From: Syngnathus acus
Lineage: Eukaryota; Chordata; Actinopteri; Syngnathiformes; Syngnathidae
Assembly: GCF_901709675.1 (NCBI RefSeq)
Contig: NC_051095.1
Location: forward strand, 1,813,795 to 1,877,794
DNA length: 64,000 bases
Direction: 5' to 3'
The translations under genes and the position numbers were made by a program. The notes under the pieces are model-generated. The model was not told the origin of the DNA and searched no databases. It saw only the letters and a list, made by a program, of their open reading frames with translations. Within the stretch, counting starts at the first letter, position 1, and each line of letters opens with the position of its first letter. Of this stretch, positions 20,603 through 33,468 are shown piece after piece.

Positions 20603-23038
20603 GGTCTAAACAGCAAATACGTGAGCAGAAAACATTCAGATGAGGCAATGAATTTGATGAGTGTGGCCTTACAGACACATTAAAAATGATACATTTCAGA
20701 AATTTATAAATGACACAATACTTCATCTTGTCGAAATTCTGTGAGGCAGCAAAGTCAATGCATTCCTCCTCCCAAAAGAAAAGAAATTTGCCAAACCGCC
20801 GAAACATCCTTAAAATACCAAACAATGCACAAGTTGAATCGGAACTGGGTCTCAACACGTATTGGAGATTTATAATATATAATAAGCTGAATTGATGTGG
20901 TGGGACACTTTAGACAGACCTTTTTATTTATTTATTATTATCGTCATTTGGTGTAAATCGTGAGCTGGGAGCCTATTTATTTTGATGCTGATTATAAATG
21001 CCTCTAACGGAATAATATCGAGCAACTGCACAAACTAATAAGTGACTGCACGAAATACGCTTGGGTTTTTTGAAAGACTTCAATCACTGCTGTGTGCAGA
21101 CTAGAAATGAAACCTAAATGACGTAACGTGTCACAATTCAGATCCACGCCCTTGATTCGACACCAAACTATTTGGAAGAGTTTTCACAAGTTTTGTCTTT
21201 GCGAAAGTAAATCGACTTAAATTCGTCGCAAATATTTGTTTGCACCGATTTGCTGACAATACGCATTGCAATCATACCGGAGCGTTTAAATGACAAGGAA
21301 TTTAAAATCATCCTGCCACAAATACTACACCAGCAAGTTACCTGGGGAGTTAATAGCAAAACCGGAACATAGTCCAAAAGTCTTTTAATATAAAACGCGA
21401 AAGTGCCCCAAATTTCTTCTTGATTTCGATGGTAATAATTTTATTTTGCAAGAAAGACCCGGAAATCCGATTCGAACTTGGTGAGCTTGAAGAAAAAAAA
21501 AAAAAACGTCTCAAGCTCGAAAAAGAAAAACAAAACAACGCAAAGTTTTGTTAAAGTCACCGTTAATCACCTTGAACGCGTTTCCACCTTTCTCTCAAGA
21601 GTTCCAAGTTTGACAGGCGCTGTCTTGACGCGCTTGTCACCACACCACGGAGCGGCGCGGCCGGATCTGTCTGGAGCTGTGGAAGCCGGTGTGTGTGGCT
21701 TCCAACCGGGACACGGCACAGCCTCTCCTCCGCAGCCTGATTGGTCAATTCAGCCTGGGCCTCTAGCACATGACAAGCCGGGCATAGCGCACGAAACTGA
21801 CAAAAACAATATTATAGTTTCAGTTTAGGAAAACAGATCACAATTATAATGCTCAGTCATGGTTTGACAGATTCTTGCATATTTACTCAACCTGTGACGC
21901 AAATAAAGCTAATAGTGAAGCGGGATAAACGGGACAGAGTAATATTTACTTTTGCATTGAACATAATTACAAGACAAAAATGCCATAAATGCGCGTAATG
22001 CATCGGCGCTGTTTCAAATCAACCTTTGTGCACGTCAGACCACCGGAAGTGAGGAGACCGTACCTGGTCAAATAAATAAACAAACAAACAAATAAATAAA
22101 TAAATAAATAAATAAAATATTTTACAATTTGTGTGAATATTTTGTGGATATACACTACAAAAATGATAGTAATTGTGTATCTTATTTGAGTAATACGGCG
22201 CTCACAAAAGAGAAACTACTGTAGTGTAAATTTCCTTGATTGAGATTCCACACCACAAGGTGGCGGTAGTGCGCAAGAAAGGCAACAGAAGAAAAGGAGC
22301 AGGGACGCGACCAAGAAGAATAAGGAGGAAAAATAGCAACAATAACTTGAAATCAACATTCCAAGGTGATACACCAAAAGGTTGTATTTTAAGCGTGAGT
22401 TTCAAAAGTCGTGATTTTAAACCGCGAGTGTCTCGGGTGCTCTTGTTATATGAAAAAAGGTGCCGCGTTACATTGGTTATGCTGACATTAGCTTAACAGA
22501 AACTGACAGAGGAAAAAAAGCTATGATGGAATTGTGCTGCTGATCGACATCAGTCATGGAAGCCTTGTGTTAGAAAGAAACCGCAAGATCACTTTGGTTA
22601 TGGAGGGTGAATAACACCCTTGACAATCTAGCTCGGCTAAAACGAACCTCTATATCACTTAGGTGAAAGGGTGAGGCAGTCGGACTTAACAGGACAGGGA
22701 AACCACACCAAATCCACTGCGCATGTATGAGCAGGACAGAACGGGAGTGACAAGTTAATACAGCTCATCACCATAAATTGTTGTTGGTGATTTTGTCTCA
22801 CTTCCGTTCCCCTGCAGCGTCAACGAACATTTCCAACAGCTGTTTCAATGTTGACATGGGAAATATCTCGCCCTCCCTTTCCCAAATTCGTCTCAGTAGT
22901 GACGTTTAGTGATGCGCCACTTGGGCCACTCCTCGAAATGCTTGGAAAGGGAAAGCATCATGAACAAAAAACAACACTTGAGTTGAGTCGTTTGAGTATT
23001 TGGAACTACCTTGTATTATTAATTTAATTTGAATTGCC
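20603..23038. promoter_or_regulatory. Bidirectional intergenic region tdrd7/dctn1
   Basis: 2.4 kb separates the start codons of the divergent genes tdrd7 and dctn1, so both promoters and 5' UTR exons should lie here. I could not place a TATA box or a 5' UTR exon with confidence. The region includes an (AAAT)n microsatellite (22067-22118). No additional gene is recognised. Confidence 0.5.
22067..22118. repeat. (AAAT)n microsatellite
   Basis: AAATA/AAACA units in tandem within the tdrd7/dctn1 intergenic region. Confidence 0.9.
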
Positions 23039-26000
23039 ATGGCTATGAATAGGAGGCATTCTTACACACCCCAGGTAAGTAACTAGAAAGAAAGCATAAT
23101 AGTCCTGACTAAAACCCCACACAATACTTTGATGGGGGGAAAAAAAAAAAGTTTCCATTTGAAAGACTCACCTCATTTCAGAAGTGTGAGTTACCTCGGA
23201 TTATCTTGCGTCTCCATCTTGATGAAAAGAGACAAATTAAACGACTTTTACCAAAGTGTAATTCATACAAGTTTATAAAAACCGAATTGATTCTTGCTCC
23301 TGCTTGTATGATGAAAAGTCTTTTCTATCCCGTTTCTCCCCTGTGGTTCAAAGCATTAGGCGACACGAGTTAGCATGACCTGCTTGGTTTTGAATGGGGG
23401 TCTTTGTGCGAGCTGGGGCAATTCAAGAGACAAGATTTGAAGCAGCCTACTGTGGTCTGCCACATGTGACTGGCAAATGATATCAGCTGTTTTGCTGAGC
23501 CAACATTTTAAGAAAATGGATCCAAATGACTTAAAGAATTTCAAAATGACCACCATCGCTCGTCTCATCTTACGTAAGGGTGTATATTAACTACATTGTT
23601 TTTCTGTCCTCCATTTCCACAATCCACCAGCTAACGAGCCCATTGATCAGCAGAATGAGCAGCGGCGGAACTGTGGAAAGTGGGAAAGCTCCAAAGGTCA
23701 TTTGCAGACATTGATGAAAAAAATGAAGGCTTCAGTTCATCCAAATACCTGCCCTGTTCGTTCCTCCTAGATTGGTTCTGTGGTGGAAGTGATCGGAAAA
23801 GGCCAGCGTGGCACTGTCGCCTTCATTGGAGCGACCCTGTTTGCCTCTGGCAAATGGGTGGGTGTCATCCTCAACGAGCCCAAAGGCAAGAACGACGGCA
23901 CCGTGCAGGGGAAGCGCTACTTCACCTGCGAGGAGAACCATGGAATATTTGTCAGACAGACTCAGGTTTGTAAGATGGACGGCGTTAAGCGCTCATGAGG
24001 CAATGTGTGTCTTGAACCTAATATTTGTCATGCGCCGCTCCGTATGCAGATCCAGGTGGTCGATGACGGCTCCAGTGCGACATCTCCCGACACTCCCGAG
24101 TCTGGTGCCTCCAGGATCCTCAGACAAAAAGGTGGACATTTTGTGTCTTACATTGATAAACATTTAAAAGTTACAAGGAATCAATTTCATGAAATATGAC
24201 TTTGCTCCAGCAGATATCCCAGAGATTCCCAAAACAAGTAAACAGGTATGCAATCATCATTTAGCGTATGATTTATTGATTAAACACAAGTTGTTGTTTA
24301 TTTTCCTAAAAAAAATATTTTCCAGGCACCCGTAAGCGCCAAGAAGGTAGAAATGTTTCTAGGTCTTTTTTATGTGTGTGTGTTTGGCTTTATGTTAACA
24401 CCACTCATTTAACAATTGATATTCTCAAACTCCTCCCTTAAAAAAAAAATGCATCGGCACAAGGCTCCAAAATCTTTTTTTTTTTTTGGGCCACTCAGAC
24501 TTGCACATTGATTTTGCACGTACACTTTGTGTTTGGTGGAAGCATGCACACGTTGTTTTGTGCAAGCTTGTGAGGTCCTTTGACACAGTTGCATGAAGTG
24601 ACATGTTGCTTTTTTTTTTTTTTTGCGCTCAGAGTGGGGATTTTATTTTATTTTTTTCAATTAACTTGAAACCGTCAAGATACACTCACCTGGTTTGCTA
24701 TTCCTTTGTCGCTAATCTCTTACCTTGTTTCGTGTGCGCATTCCTCCTCTCCTCCAGTCCTCTACCCGCCGTTCTATCAAGGTGAGATCATGGTCAAAGT
24801 TCATCTTGTCATATGAAGGATTTTGTTTTGAGGGCGGAACGGACGCCGATTTTCACTTCCGCGTAGTAACACGGTGTTTGTGCTCGTACCGTGGCAGTGG
24901 CGCACGCCAAAGCGTCTGACGCCCGCCACCTCGCTCCCCTCCCTCTTGCTACGTCCCCCGAGCCGCTCCGGCCTGCCGCTGATGGTATGCTCCGCCACGT
25001 CACGTATCACGGGAAGTGGTGAAGCGCGACAGTGGACACGGGTGCATTTGGCTCGTTTGGCTCAAAGATGGGATTTACTTGATGAACTTAAAGTGCACGC
25101 AGAGCAAATGTTTGCTCTAGCCAAATCAAATGAATGGTGAAATAATATTTCCGCCACCTTCTTTTGTCAGGCCTCTCGTGAGAATCTGTCATCTGGTGAT
25201 GTCAGCGAGGTGGGCCTGTCCCCCCACCAGGGTGCTCCACTCATGCCTCACATCGCAACTTCTGCTCCAGCTACTCCGAGTAAGGTGGGTCACTAATGGA
25301 TTATAGAATTATGCTGGTGAGTAAATTAAATGTAAACGATTTCAATTCCACGTATTTGCATTGCGGTTAATGGGAAAGGATACCAAAGAAAAAAAAAAAA
25401 AATCTATTCCCAACAATTTATTTACAATATTTATATAATAATATTAATTATATGATAATTTATTTATTTATTTCTTGGGGTGTAAGAATCGGTCCAACCT
25501 GTGTCCTGTGCTATTCCCAGGAGGAGGAATCACTGCGGGCTCAGGTGAAGGATCTGGAGGAGAAGCTGGAGACGCTGAAAGCCAAGCGCACGGAAGACAA
25601 GGCCAAACTGAAGGAGCTGGAGAAGCACAAGATCCAACTGGAGCAGCTGCATGAGTGGAAGAGCAAAATGCAGGAGCAGCAGGCCGAGCTACAAAAAAAT
25701 CTCAAAGAAGCCAAGAGGGTAATATCGATTACGACATCAAAATGTGGATTTTTTTTCCAACCTGAAGCTCACGTTGTTCCTCCAGGAAGCCCGCGACGCT
25801 CAAGAGGCTAAGGACCGCTACATGGAGGAGATGTCCGACACAGCGGATGCCATCGAAATGGCCACCCTGGATAAAGAGATGGCTGAAGAGCGAGCAGAGT
25901 CGCTACAGGTGGAGGTGGAAACGCTGAAGGAGAAAGTGGAGGAGTTGTCCATGGACCTGGAGATCCTTCGGCACGACATTTCAGAGAAAGGTCTGTCCTC

Positions 26001-29000
26001 TGCACGCTCGTTTCACAAATGTCCCATTGTGGAATCGACTCAAAGGTAATCTGCGTCTTTGTTCCTCCCGCAGGCTCGGATGGCGCCGCCTCCAGTTACC
26101 ATGTGAAACAGCTCGAGGAGCAGAACAACAAACTGAAGGAGGCCTTAGTCAGGTAAATAGGTTGAAGAACCAATCTGAGGTAGCGCTTTTGAATACTCCC
26201 TTTCACCGAAACAAATTCTTCTCCTCAGGATGCGCGACCTGTCTGCCTCTGAGAAACAGGAGCACGTGAAACTGCAGAAGCAGATGGAGAAGAAGAACGC
26301 CGAGATGGAGACCCTGAGGACTCAGAAGGAAAAACTGCAGGAGGAGCTCAAGCAGGCCGAAGTCACAGTCGACGAACTGAAAGAGCAGGTGAAGCTCGGA
26401 CCCGCGTTCCAAAACGTGTTCCGTGTCTGAGCGTTTTGTGTGTCAGGTGGACGCCGCCCTGGGATCAGAGGAGATGGTTGAGACTCTAACGGAGAGGAAC
26501 CTCGACTTAGAAGAGAAAGTCAGGGAGCTGAGAGAAACCGTCAGCGATCTGGTCAGTCGGGCTTTACGGATATCGTCCACAGCCAAGGTCAGTCAGTGAC
26601 GAGCCAACTTTCTTTGCTTCAACAGGAGGCCATCAATGAAATGAACGACGAGCTCCAGGAGAACGCCAGGGAGACGGAAATGGAGCTGAGGGAGCAGCTG
26701 GACATGAGCGGCGCAAAGGTCCGCGAGGCGGACAAGAGGGTGGAGGCCGCCCAGGAGACGGTGGCCGATTACCAGCAGACCATCAACAAATACAGAGAGC
26801 TCACCAACAGATTGCAGGTGGGTGCGCGTCCCGGACGGGGCCGCCATTGCCGCCGTTGCCGCGCCCTGACGCTCCGAGCGCCGTTTGTTTTTGCACGCCA
26901 GGAGGCCAACAAAGAGCTGATGATGCAGCAGAGTGAAAGTAGCGAAGTGCAACAGCCGCCCGCAGAGCTGTTTGACTTCAAGATCAAGTTTGCAGAGACA
27001 AAGGCGTACGCCAAGGTAGGTCAAGGACGGCGGTGCTTCAAAGTCCATGGCGCTGAAGACTGCCGTGCGTCCGTCCACCAGGCCATCGAGATGGAACTGA
27101 GGAAAATGGAAGTGGCTCAGCTCAACCGGGAGGTGGCGCTGCTCACCTCCTTCATGCCGGACTCCTTCCTTCGTCACGGCGGGGACCACGACTGCATACT
27201 GGTGCTCCTGCTCATCCCCAGGATCATTTGCAAGGTGGGAGGCCGTCGAAAGCGGAGGGCGTCACCGCGTCCGTCCCGTTTGTGTAGCATTCCCGCTCGT
27301 CCCTCATAGGCTGAGCTGATCAGCAAACAAGCGCAGGAGAAGTTCGATCTGAACGGCAACCTGGCCCAAGGCAGCGCTCTCAAAGGGCCTCCAGGAGAAC
27401 AACGCAGTTTTGCCTCTGGACTCGTGTACTCGCTGAGTTTGCTTCAGGCCACCTTGCACAAATATGAACAGTAAGTTGTCAATGTCGTAAATCTCCGCAT
27501 CAGCAAAATAAATAAATGAAGAAATAAACTCTCCCGTCCGGTTGCAGGGCTTTGAGTATGTGCTCGGTGGAGGTTTTTAAGCGCATGGGCACGCTCTACT
27601 CGGAAATGAGCTTTCACGAGCGCTCTCTGGATTATTTCATTGACCTGCTGCACAAAGACCAGTTGGACGAGACTGTTCAGGTGGAACCGCTGACCAAGGC
27701 CATCAAGTATTACCAGGTAACAGAAGCTGCTCTCCACTTCCTCGACAGTAGAAACTTACTCAGCAATTTTCACTCTGGCTTCTAGCAATTGTACAGTGTT
27801 CATCTGGCAGAACACAAAGAGGACTGTACCGTGCAGCTATCTGACCACATTAAGGTACCGGTCTCTTTTTGGTGGTGCATGTTTAGGACGTGAACCTCGC
27901 AGGAATTTCGCAAGGGATTTAATTGGCCTTCTGATCCTCAGTTTACTCAAAGTGCCCTGGACTGTATGGGAGTGGAGGTGGCCCGTCTGCGTGGGTTCCT
28001 CGCGACAGGTCAGCAGAACTCCACGCTGGCTGTTCTCCTGAAGGATTTGGACACGTCCTGCTCGGACATCAAGCAGTTTTGCAAAAAGATCCGCCGCCGA
28101 ATGCCCGGAACCGATGCCGTCGGGGCCCCGGCCGCTCTCAATTTTGGACCACAGGTAAGGACGCGTGGGCAGTCAACTCAAATGAAGCTCCATTGCAAGA
28201 AACGATTAAGCAGAAGTGGCCGTGGTTTGCCGTCAGGTGTCCGAGGGGCTGACCGAGTGCAGACGGCAGCTGACCCGGGTGGTGGCGGTGCTTCAAGAGG
28301 TGGCGGCGGCCGGAGCTCAGATGTCAGCGCCGCTGACTGAGCAGGAAGGACTGAATGCGCTCAAATTGGAGGACACGGCGTGTCAGGCCGTGGAGCAGGT
28401 AAGGAATTGTCAGGAAAATTTGGGGCAGATGCAACCAGGTTGAGGCTTTTGTCCCTCGCGCAGGTCTACGGCTCTCACGCGCTTAATGGCACCGAGTGCC
28501 TGCGTCAGTCCTGCAGCGCCATTGTTGCTACGATGAACAAGATGGCCACCGCCATGCAGGAAGGAGAGTACGACGCGGACAAACCACAGGGAAAGGTATG
28601 CACTCGTGTGTCCTGGTGGGTCTTTAATGACCCGAGACTTTGTGGTCACTTTGTGATTCTTCCCTCAGAGTCCTCCCGTGGAATTGAGAGCAGCCACGGT
28701 CCGAGCCGAGATGACTGATGCCGAGGGCCTCGGAGTGAAGCTAGAGGACAGAGAAGCAGCCATCAAGGAGTTCAAGAAGTCCCTCAAGATCAAGGTTGGG
28801 CAAGGTCCAAAAGGCTTACTTGGTGCGCAAGTTCAAGAATCATTTTGGTTTTGTTTTGTCTCGTAGGGAGAAGAGCTGAGTGAGGCCAATGTCCGTCTGA
28901 GCCTGCTGGAGAAGAAGCTGGACACGTCCACCAAGGATGCGGATGAGCGTGTGGAGAAGATCCAGACCAAATTGGACAAGAACCTAGACTTGCTGAAGAA

Positions 29001-29929
29001 GAAAGAAAAGTGAGAGGATCATTTGTCGAGTGGGCCACCCCCGTGCTGGCGCGCTCAGTGTCTCACTCGCGCTCCTTTTGCCAGGGAATTCGAGGAGACA
29101 ATGGATGCCCTGCAAGCCGACATCGACCAGCTGGAAGCGGAGAAAGCTGAGCTGAAACAGCGCATCCATAATCAATCCAAGATGACCATCGAGGGCTTGC
29201 GAGGTGTGCCTGCTTCCGGAATGGCTTCCGCCGTTCAGGGACCAGCAGGAGGTACATTTTTAAAGAAGCCGAGAAGCCTGGATGATTTCAAGTCAGAATC
29301 ATTGCGGCTTACTTTATATCCTCCCTCAGTAGCTATGTCGCAATCGCTGGCAGGACCATTGCAAGTGGTGGACTCTCCTCTCCTCCAGCAGCAGCTTGAA
29401 GCTCAGAGACTGGGCATCAAGCGCCTCAAGACGGAAAACATCAGACTTAAGGTGTCCTTGGGAGAATGGAGATGAGAGTTTTTCTCGAGGGGTTTGGAGC
29501 TTCTATTTGCTTCAGCAAGAGTGTGTTTACCATCCAGGCAGAGAAGATGAGTGCCCAGCTGGCCTCGCTGCCTCCACTGTGCCCAGCCAAACTGCCCCAA
29601 GTGACCAAGGAGAGCTCGGTGCCACCAGAAGGACTGAATATGGGCATCTACCGCCGCACAGACCAGCTGCTGGCTACGCTTCTGAAGCTGAGCGCAGAAG
29701 TCAAAGTGGTCGACATCACCGGGAAGACGTCAGGTGTGTGGACGCATCTGGTGGCCACTCCCTACCACTCCAACTCTGACATTGTCTCCCTCCATCTTCC
29801 TCTAGTGAGCGCCAGCGCCCAGCTGCTGGAGCAGACCACCAGACTCCACAACCTCAGCAACGCTCTAGCCAAACTCAAGGTTTTTATATATATATAGATA
29901 TATAGATATATATATATATATATATAGAT

Positions 29930-29966
<37 letters not shown>

Positions 29967-30307
29967 TGCGCAACACTTGAAATTGCATCTGAATGCTTGT
30001 TTTCTCTCCAGGGTGAAGTCGCTGAACATGTTGTGTCCAATCAACCGGGAGCAAAAGCCCCTTCCGACTTTGCAACCTTCCCAGTCTCTTCTTTCGTCAA
30101 GGTGAGATCAAAATCCACACACTCTCACGCTCGCACAAATGAACAAACGGTCGTGTTTTGTAACCTCAGGCAAAGGGAGAGAAGACGGACGGGACAGTGT
30201 TTGTGGGTCGTGTCGCCATTCCTTGTACTCGCGGACAGGAGCAAGTCCACCGTCTGGTCCTGTCGCAGCAGCAACTGCAACAAGTGCATCGCCTCCTCAT
30301 GGTCTGA
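23039..30307 (+). CDS. dctn1: Dynactin subunit 1 (p150-glued)
   Basis: Thirty-one exons from 23039-23074 ([12 protein letters not shown]) to 30170-30307 (TGA) join in frame to 1275 aa, against about 1278 in human. Exon 3 (23771-23965) carries the CAP-Gly domain ([47 protein letters not shown]), which binds microtubule plus ends and EB1/CLIP-170. Exons 24050-25284 are small and Ser/Pro/basic, including 20-35-nt microexons (24211-24245, 24326-24346, 24758-24781), as in the alternatively spliced region of mammalian DCTN1. Coiled coil 1 starts at 25521 ([19 protein letters not shown]) and runs to about 26817. The intercoil region holds [15 protein letters not shown] and [20 protein letters not shown]. 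Coiled coil 2 lies at about 28669-29451. The protein anchors dynein to dynactin. Exon 24211 has a tandem CAGCAG acceptor. AATAAA lies at 30460. A teleost a/b paralogue assignment is not possible here. Confidence 0.96.
29884..29966. repeat. (TA)n/(GATA)n/(GA)n compound microsatellite in dctn1 intron
   Basis: A compound dinucleotide repeat beginning five bases after the donor site that ends exon 29806-29879. Confidence 0.9.
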
Positions 30308-31113
30308 GGCATCTTACTTTCCCCTTTTTTTTGTCTGGTTACAACAACCAAATGAGGCGTAAACACTTTTTCACTCTTTCACTTTACAGGGGAAATTAGC
30401 TCATTTTTGCATTTATACTCTACCAAATGCACTCCCTGTGTTTTATGTACAATTTCTCTAATAAAACGCAACCACTTATTGAACGAACTAAACTGAATGA
30501 ATACTTTGTACAAAATTCAAATCACTTGGTAGAATTTGTGTTTTATAAATATTCATACATGTAACCTGTAAGAATGTAATAGGACTACACTTAAGGCTAG
30601 ATTTCATCTTTAATGCCAGAAACGTGTTTTAAAATCAAGTCTGTACTTTATCAGAGTAATTAATGTTCAAAATGCAATAGTTTATTTTTTAAAAGGTCCC
30701 CTTAGAACATTGTTCCAATATTTATCGTTTTTCTGCTTTGCAAGGTAATTTGGGATGGAAGTGAGCAGGATGCACCCTTCCATCTTTCACCTTTAACAGT
30801 CTGCTTTCTCAATAGTCAGTATGTAGATAAGATTAAATAAGATCACTTTACTATATTTAGCAAGCAGTGTCCAAAACTTTACCCTGATCAGGAAGAATTC
30901 CCCCAGACATAATAAGCACAAAAATAAAAAGGCTTACTTTGCCGGAAAGGTACCTTTAATATGAAACGCGCATTTAAAAGGTATTCAACAATAGAAAACT
31001 GGCTCCTAAAATTTGAAAGAGGTGGAGCATGTGTTGAGAACTGAGCACACATTCCTGTATGTGCAGAAACATTTTTAACATGTATACGAATAAAGTCCAG
31101 ACCTTGTTGAAGT
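30308..31113. other. Convergent 3' region dctn1/pced1a
   Basis: No coding exon seen. It holds the dctn1 poly(A) signal (AATAAA at 30460) and, on the minus strand, a candidate ATTAAA at 30955-30960 for pced1a. Confidence 0.6.
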
Positions 31114-32779
31114 CTAGTAGTACTGATGAGGCCTGTGATGGGTGTAAGGCATGTACTGGTACCTGGCGCGCCTGGTCCTCATCACCAACGGCTCGTCGTA
31201 ATCTGCAACAAGTAGAACACGGGTTGTTGAGTGGACGACGCACCTGCACGTCCGTCATGGTGAGACATTACGCACATGCCGGGGGCCAGCCATGATGAGA
31301 GTAAGGTGCGTAGTCAACGGCATAATGGGGGGCGTACGCCGCAGGGTCCGCGTAAAAGTTGGTAAAGTCACCGAAGGGAGGACGAGGCGACCAGTTGATT
31401 CTCGGCGGCCTCGCTGCGGAACGGAACCACAGCAAATGTGCGTTTTAGAAAGCGCGTAAACAACTGATTTGGCGTCGATGAGTGTCTTACCGACACGCCG
31501 CTCACTTTCCAAGCCTGGCAGTAGATGGGCAACGGAAATGTCCGCTAAAAGAACAAAGTGGATTGAGTCAGCATGAATACGACCAGCCGTTTCTTTTTTT
31601 TTTTGGAGATACTCCGTCGTCACCGAGAGAGTTGAGCGGCAGGTCCACGCCCCAGGCGTCTGCGGCGTGTAGCACCAGCAGGGTGCTTATTCGGCGGTGG
31701 GCCAGGGCGTTCCAGTGGACGCCGTCGGCGGCGCGATGCCGGAGAGAGTGGCGGAAGTGGAAGTGGAGGTCCAGCACGTCCAACTTCCAGTCTTGAGCCA
31801 GGAGTCCGCTGTAGAAATTGGCTTCGATCACATCGTGGCGTAGATGAGCCGCCTTGTGCGAGATCTGTTTCGGAGCAGAGCGACAAGAAACTGCCCTCTC
31901 TCATTTACAAAGAAAATCGGATTTGATCCCCTGTAAGCAGTTTTACTGCTCTGAATGTACCTCAGGAACCAGGAACCCCCCTTTGATGCGCTCTCCAAGG
32001 GGCATGGTGAGGTTCCAGATGACCAAGCTTTCTTCTGGCAGGACGCAAAGCAGTTCTTCAAAAAACTTTAGGAGGTTGTCCTTGTACCCGGCCTCCCATT
32101 TTGAATTGTACCTACAACGAGGTTCGGTTAAAGCAAGTAGCACGACTGAGATGTATGAAGAAGAAGCCAAAATAAAAGCACCATAACTTTATGACTTACC
32201 TTGAAATGTCCCAAACGCAGGAGTTGACAATGACCAAATCTGGTTTCAACCCATGGCGTAAGTCCTCCATGATGCTCTTCATGTAGTCGGAGTAGACACA
32301 TGTGACAAAGTAAAAACGGACCAGGTGGTGGGGGGACTGGTACTGCCGGACCTCCCTGTATCCCGTCCCATTGTGCATGACGTTGAGGCAACCTCCTTCC
32401 ATCAGGCGGTCCTGTTCAAAGCTCATCTCACCCTGCAGACAGTTGAGAGAGGAATCGGAGCCAAGACACGTTAATTGTACACACGCGAAACCGGAATCTC
32501 TCCATCGTGATCACTTGCCTTTCTTTTAAGTTGTGCCAGGTGGAGGTATTCATCTTTCTGTAAAAGCAAGACAAGGTCTTTGTAGACAGACCGCTGAACT
32601 GGAGATAGAGGGAGATGAACATTAATTAGGGTCACAAATGGACATTACGGTAGATTGAAATTATAGGCTGAAGGTCGCCCGGTTTTGGGGCTTTTTCATG
32701 ACTTACTGGAGTCTCCCAACACCACAATGAACTTGTTATGGAAAAGCTGGCTGACCTGCTGGTGGCGCACGAACTTCAT
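31114..32779 (-). CDS. pced1a: PC-esterase domain-containing protein 1 (SGNH/GDSL-like)
   Basis: Eight exons (32779-32707, 32598-32519, 32432-32200, 32111-31961, 31864-31624, 31544-31491, 31413-31276, 31202-31114) close in frame to 352 aa. The SGNH signature begins NKFIVVLGDS (catalytic Ser block). Later blocks are HNGTGYREVRQYQS, DLVIVNSCVWDISR, LVIWNLTMPLGERIKGGFL and LDLHFHFRHSLRHRAADGVHW, with the DxxHW catalytic pair near the end of the domain. This matches the PCED1A/PCED1B (FAM113) family. The Pro/Tyr-rich tail (RPPRINWSPRPPFGD, RARYQYMPYTHH) is shorter than human PCED1A. The substrate is unknown; the family is a predicted acyl esterase. The intron after exon 2 has a GC donor (AAAG|gcaagt). 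PCED1A is preferred over PCED1B because of the HH/Tyr-rich tail, with moderate confidence. Confidence 0.88.
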
Positions 32780-33468
32780 TTCCTCCTTCTTGAGAGTTAT
32801 AAAACAACACACACACCGTTTTCTCTTTCAATAAAATGTCTTTTGATATTTTTGTATATTCAAGTTCATCATTACAGGCAGAGCTAAAAAGAAAAATGCT
32901 AAACAGACCGTGAGCATCGATGCTATCGTTACATACCATAATGGAAACGGTGGAGGGGAAAAAAAGCTAACGTGAGCGTCTGTTAGCTTCGTAGTTTCTT
33001 CTGTCCCGTTTTAGGTTATCCGACAAGAGACGAGAGTTTTGTGTCGTAACACCCTAAAATTGAAGATGACTTCAGTGGAAAAACACACAATCCTAACTAT
33101 GCGACTTTTTTGTTGTTTTTTAAATTGGTCAACGACCACAAGTGCGGTTGTGATTGGAAATTGGGCTGCGGGGCCTTCAGGGGTCGTTGGAAATCACACA
33201 ATGTCATGTCATCGCCATTGTTTAGTTTGCTCCTTTTTTATCATATTCACTATAACAAGTTATAACCACAGGCACAGAATGCATAGAAGAATGAAAGTCA
33301 TTGAAAACAAGTCAGTTTTTTATTCTCCTTTGCTCTGGAAACTCTAACGATTGGGATTAAAGCGTCAACATTAACAGTGAAGTGACCATAGCTCAGTCTC
33401 ATGTACACTAACCACCAAGGATAAAAATGGCACACACAGGGTTTAAAAATAATCTGAAATGTTGTTTT
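32780..33468. promoter_or_regulatory. pced1a upstream region and rpgrip1 3' UTR
   Basis: No coding exon seen. A minus-strand AATAAA for rpgrip1 lies at 33318-33323, about 150 bp beyond its stop. The pced1a promoter should lie near 32780-33050, but no specific site is identified. Confidence 0.45.

Noticed and set aside
21478-21828. 116-codon frame between tdrd7 and dctn1
   Set aside because: Lys-rich start from an A-run, no family match, no splice support.
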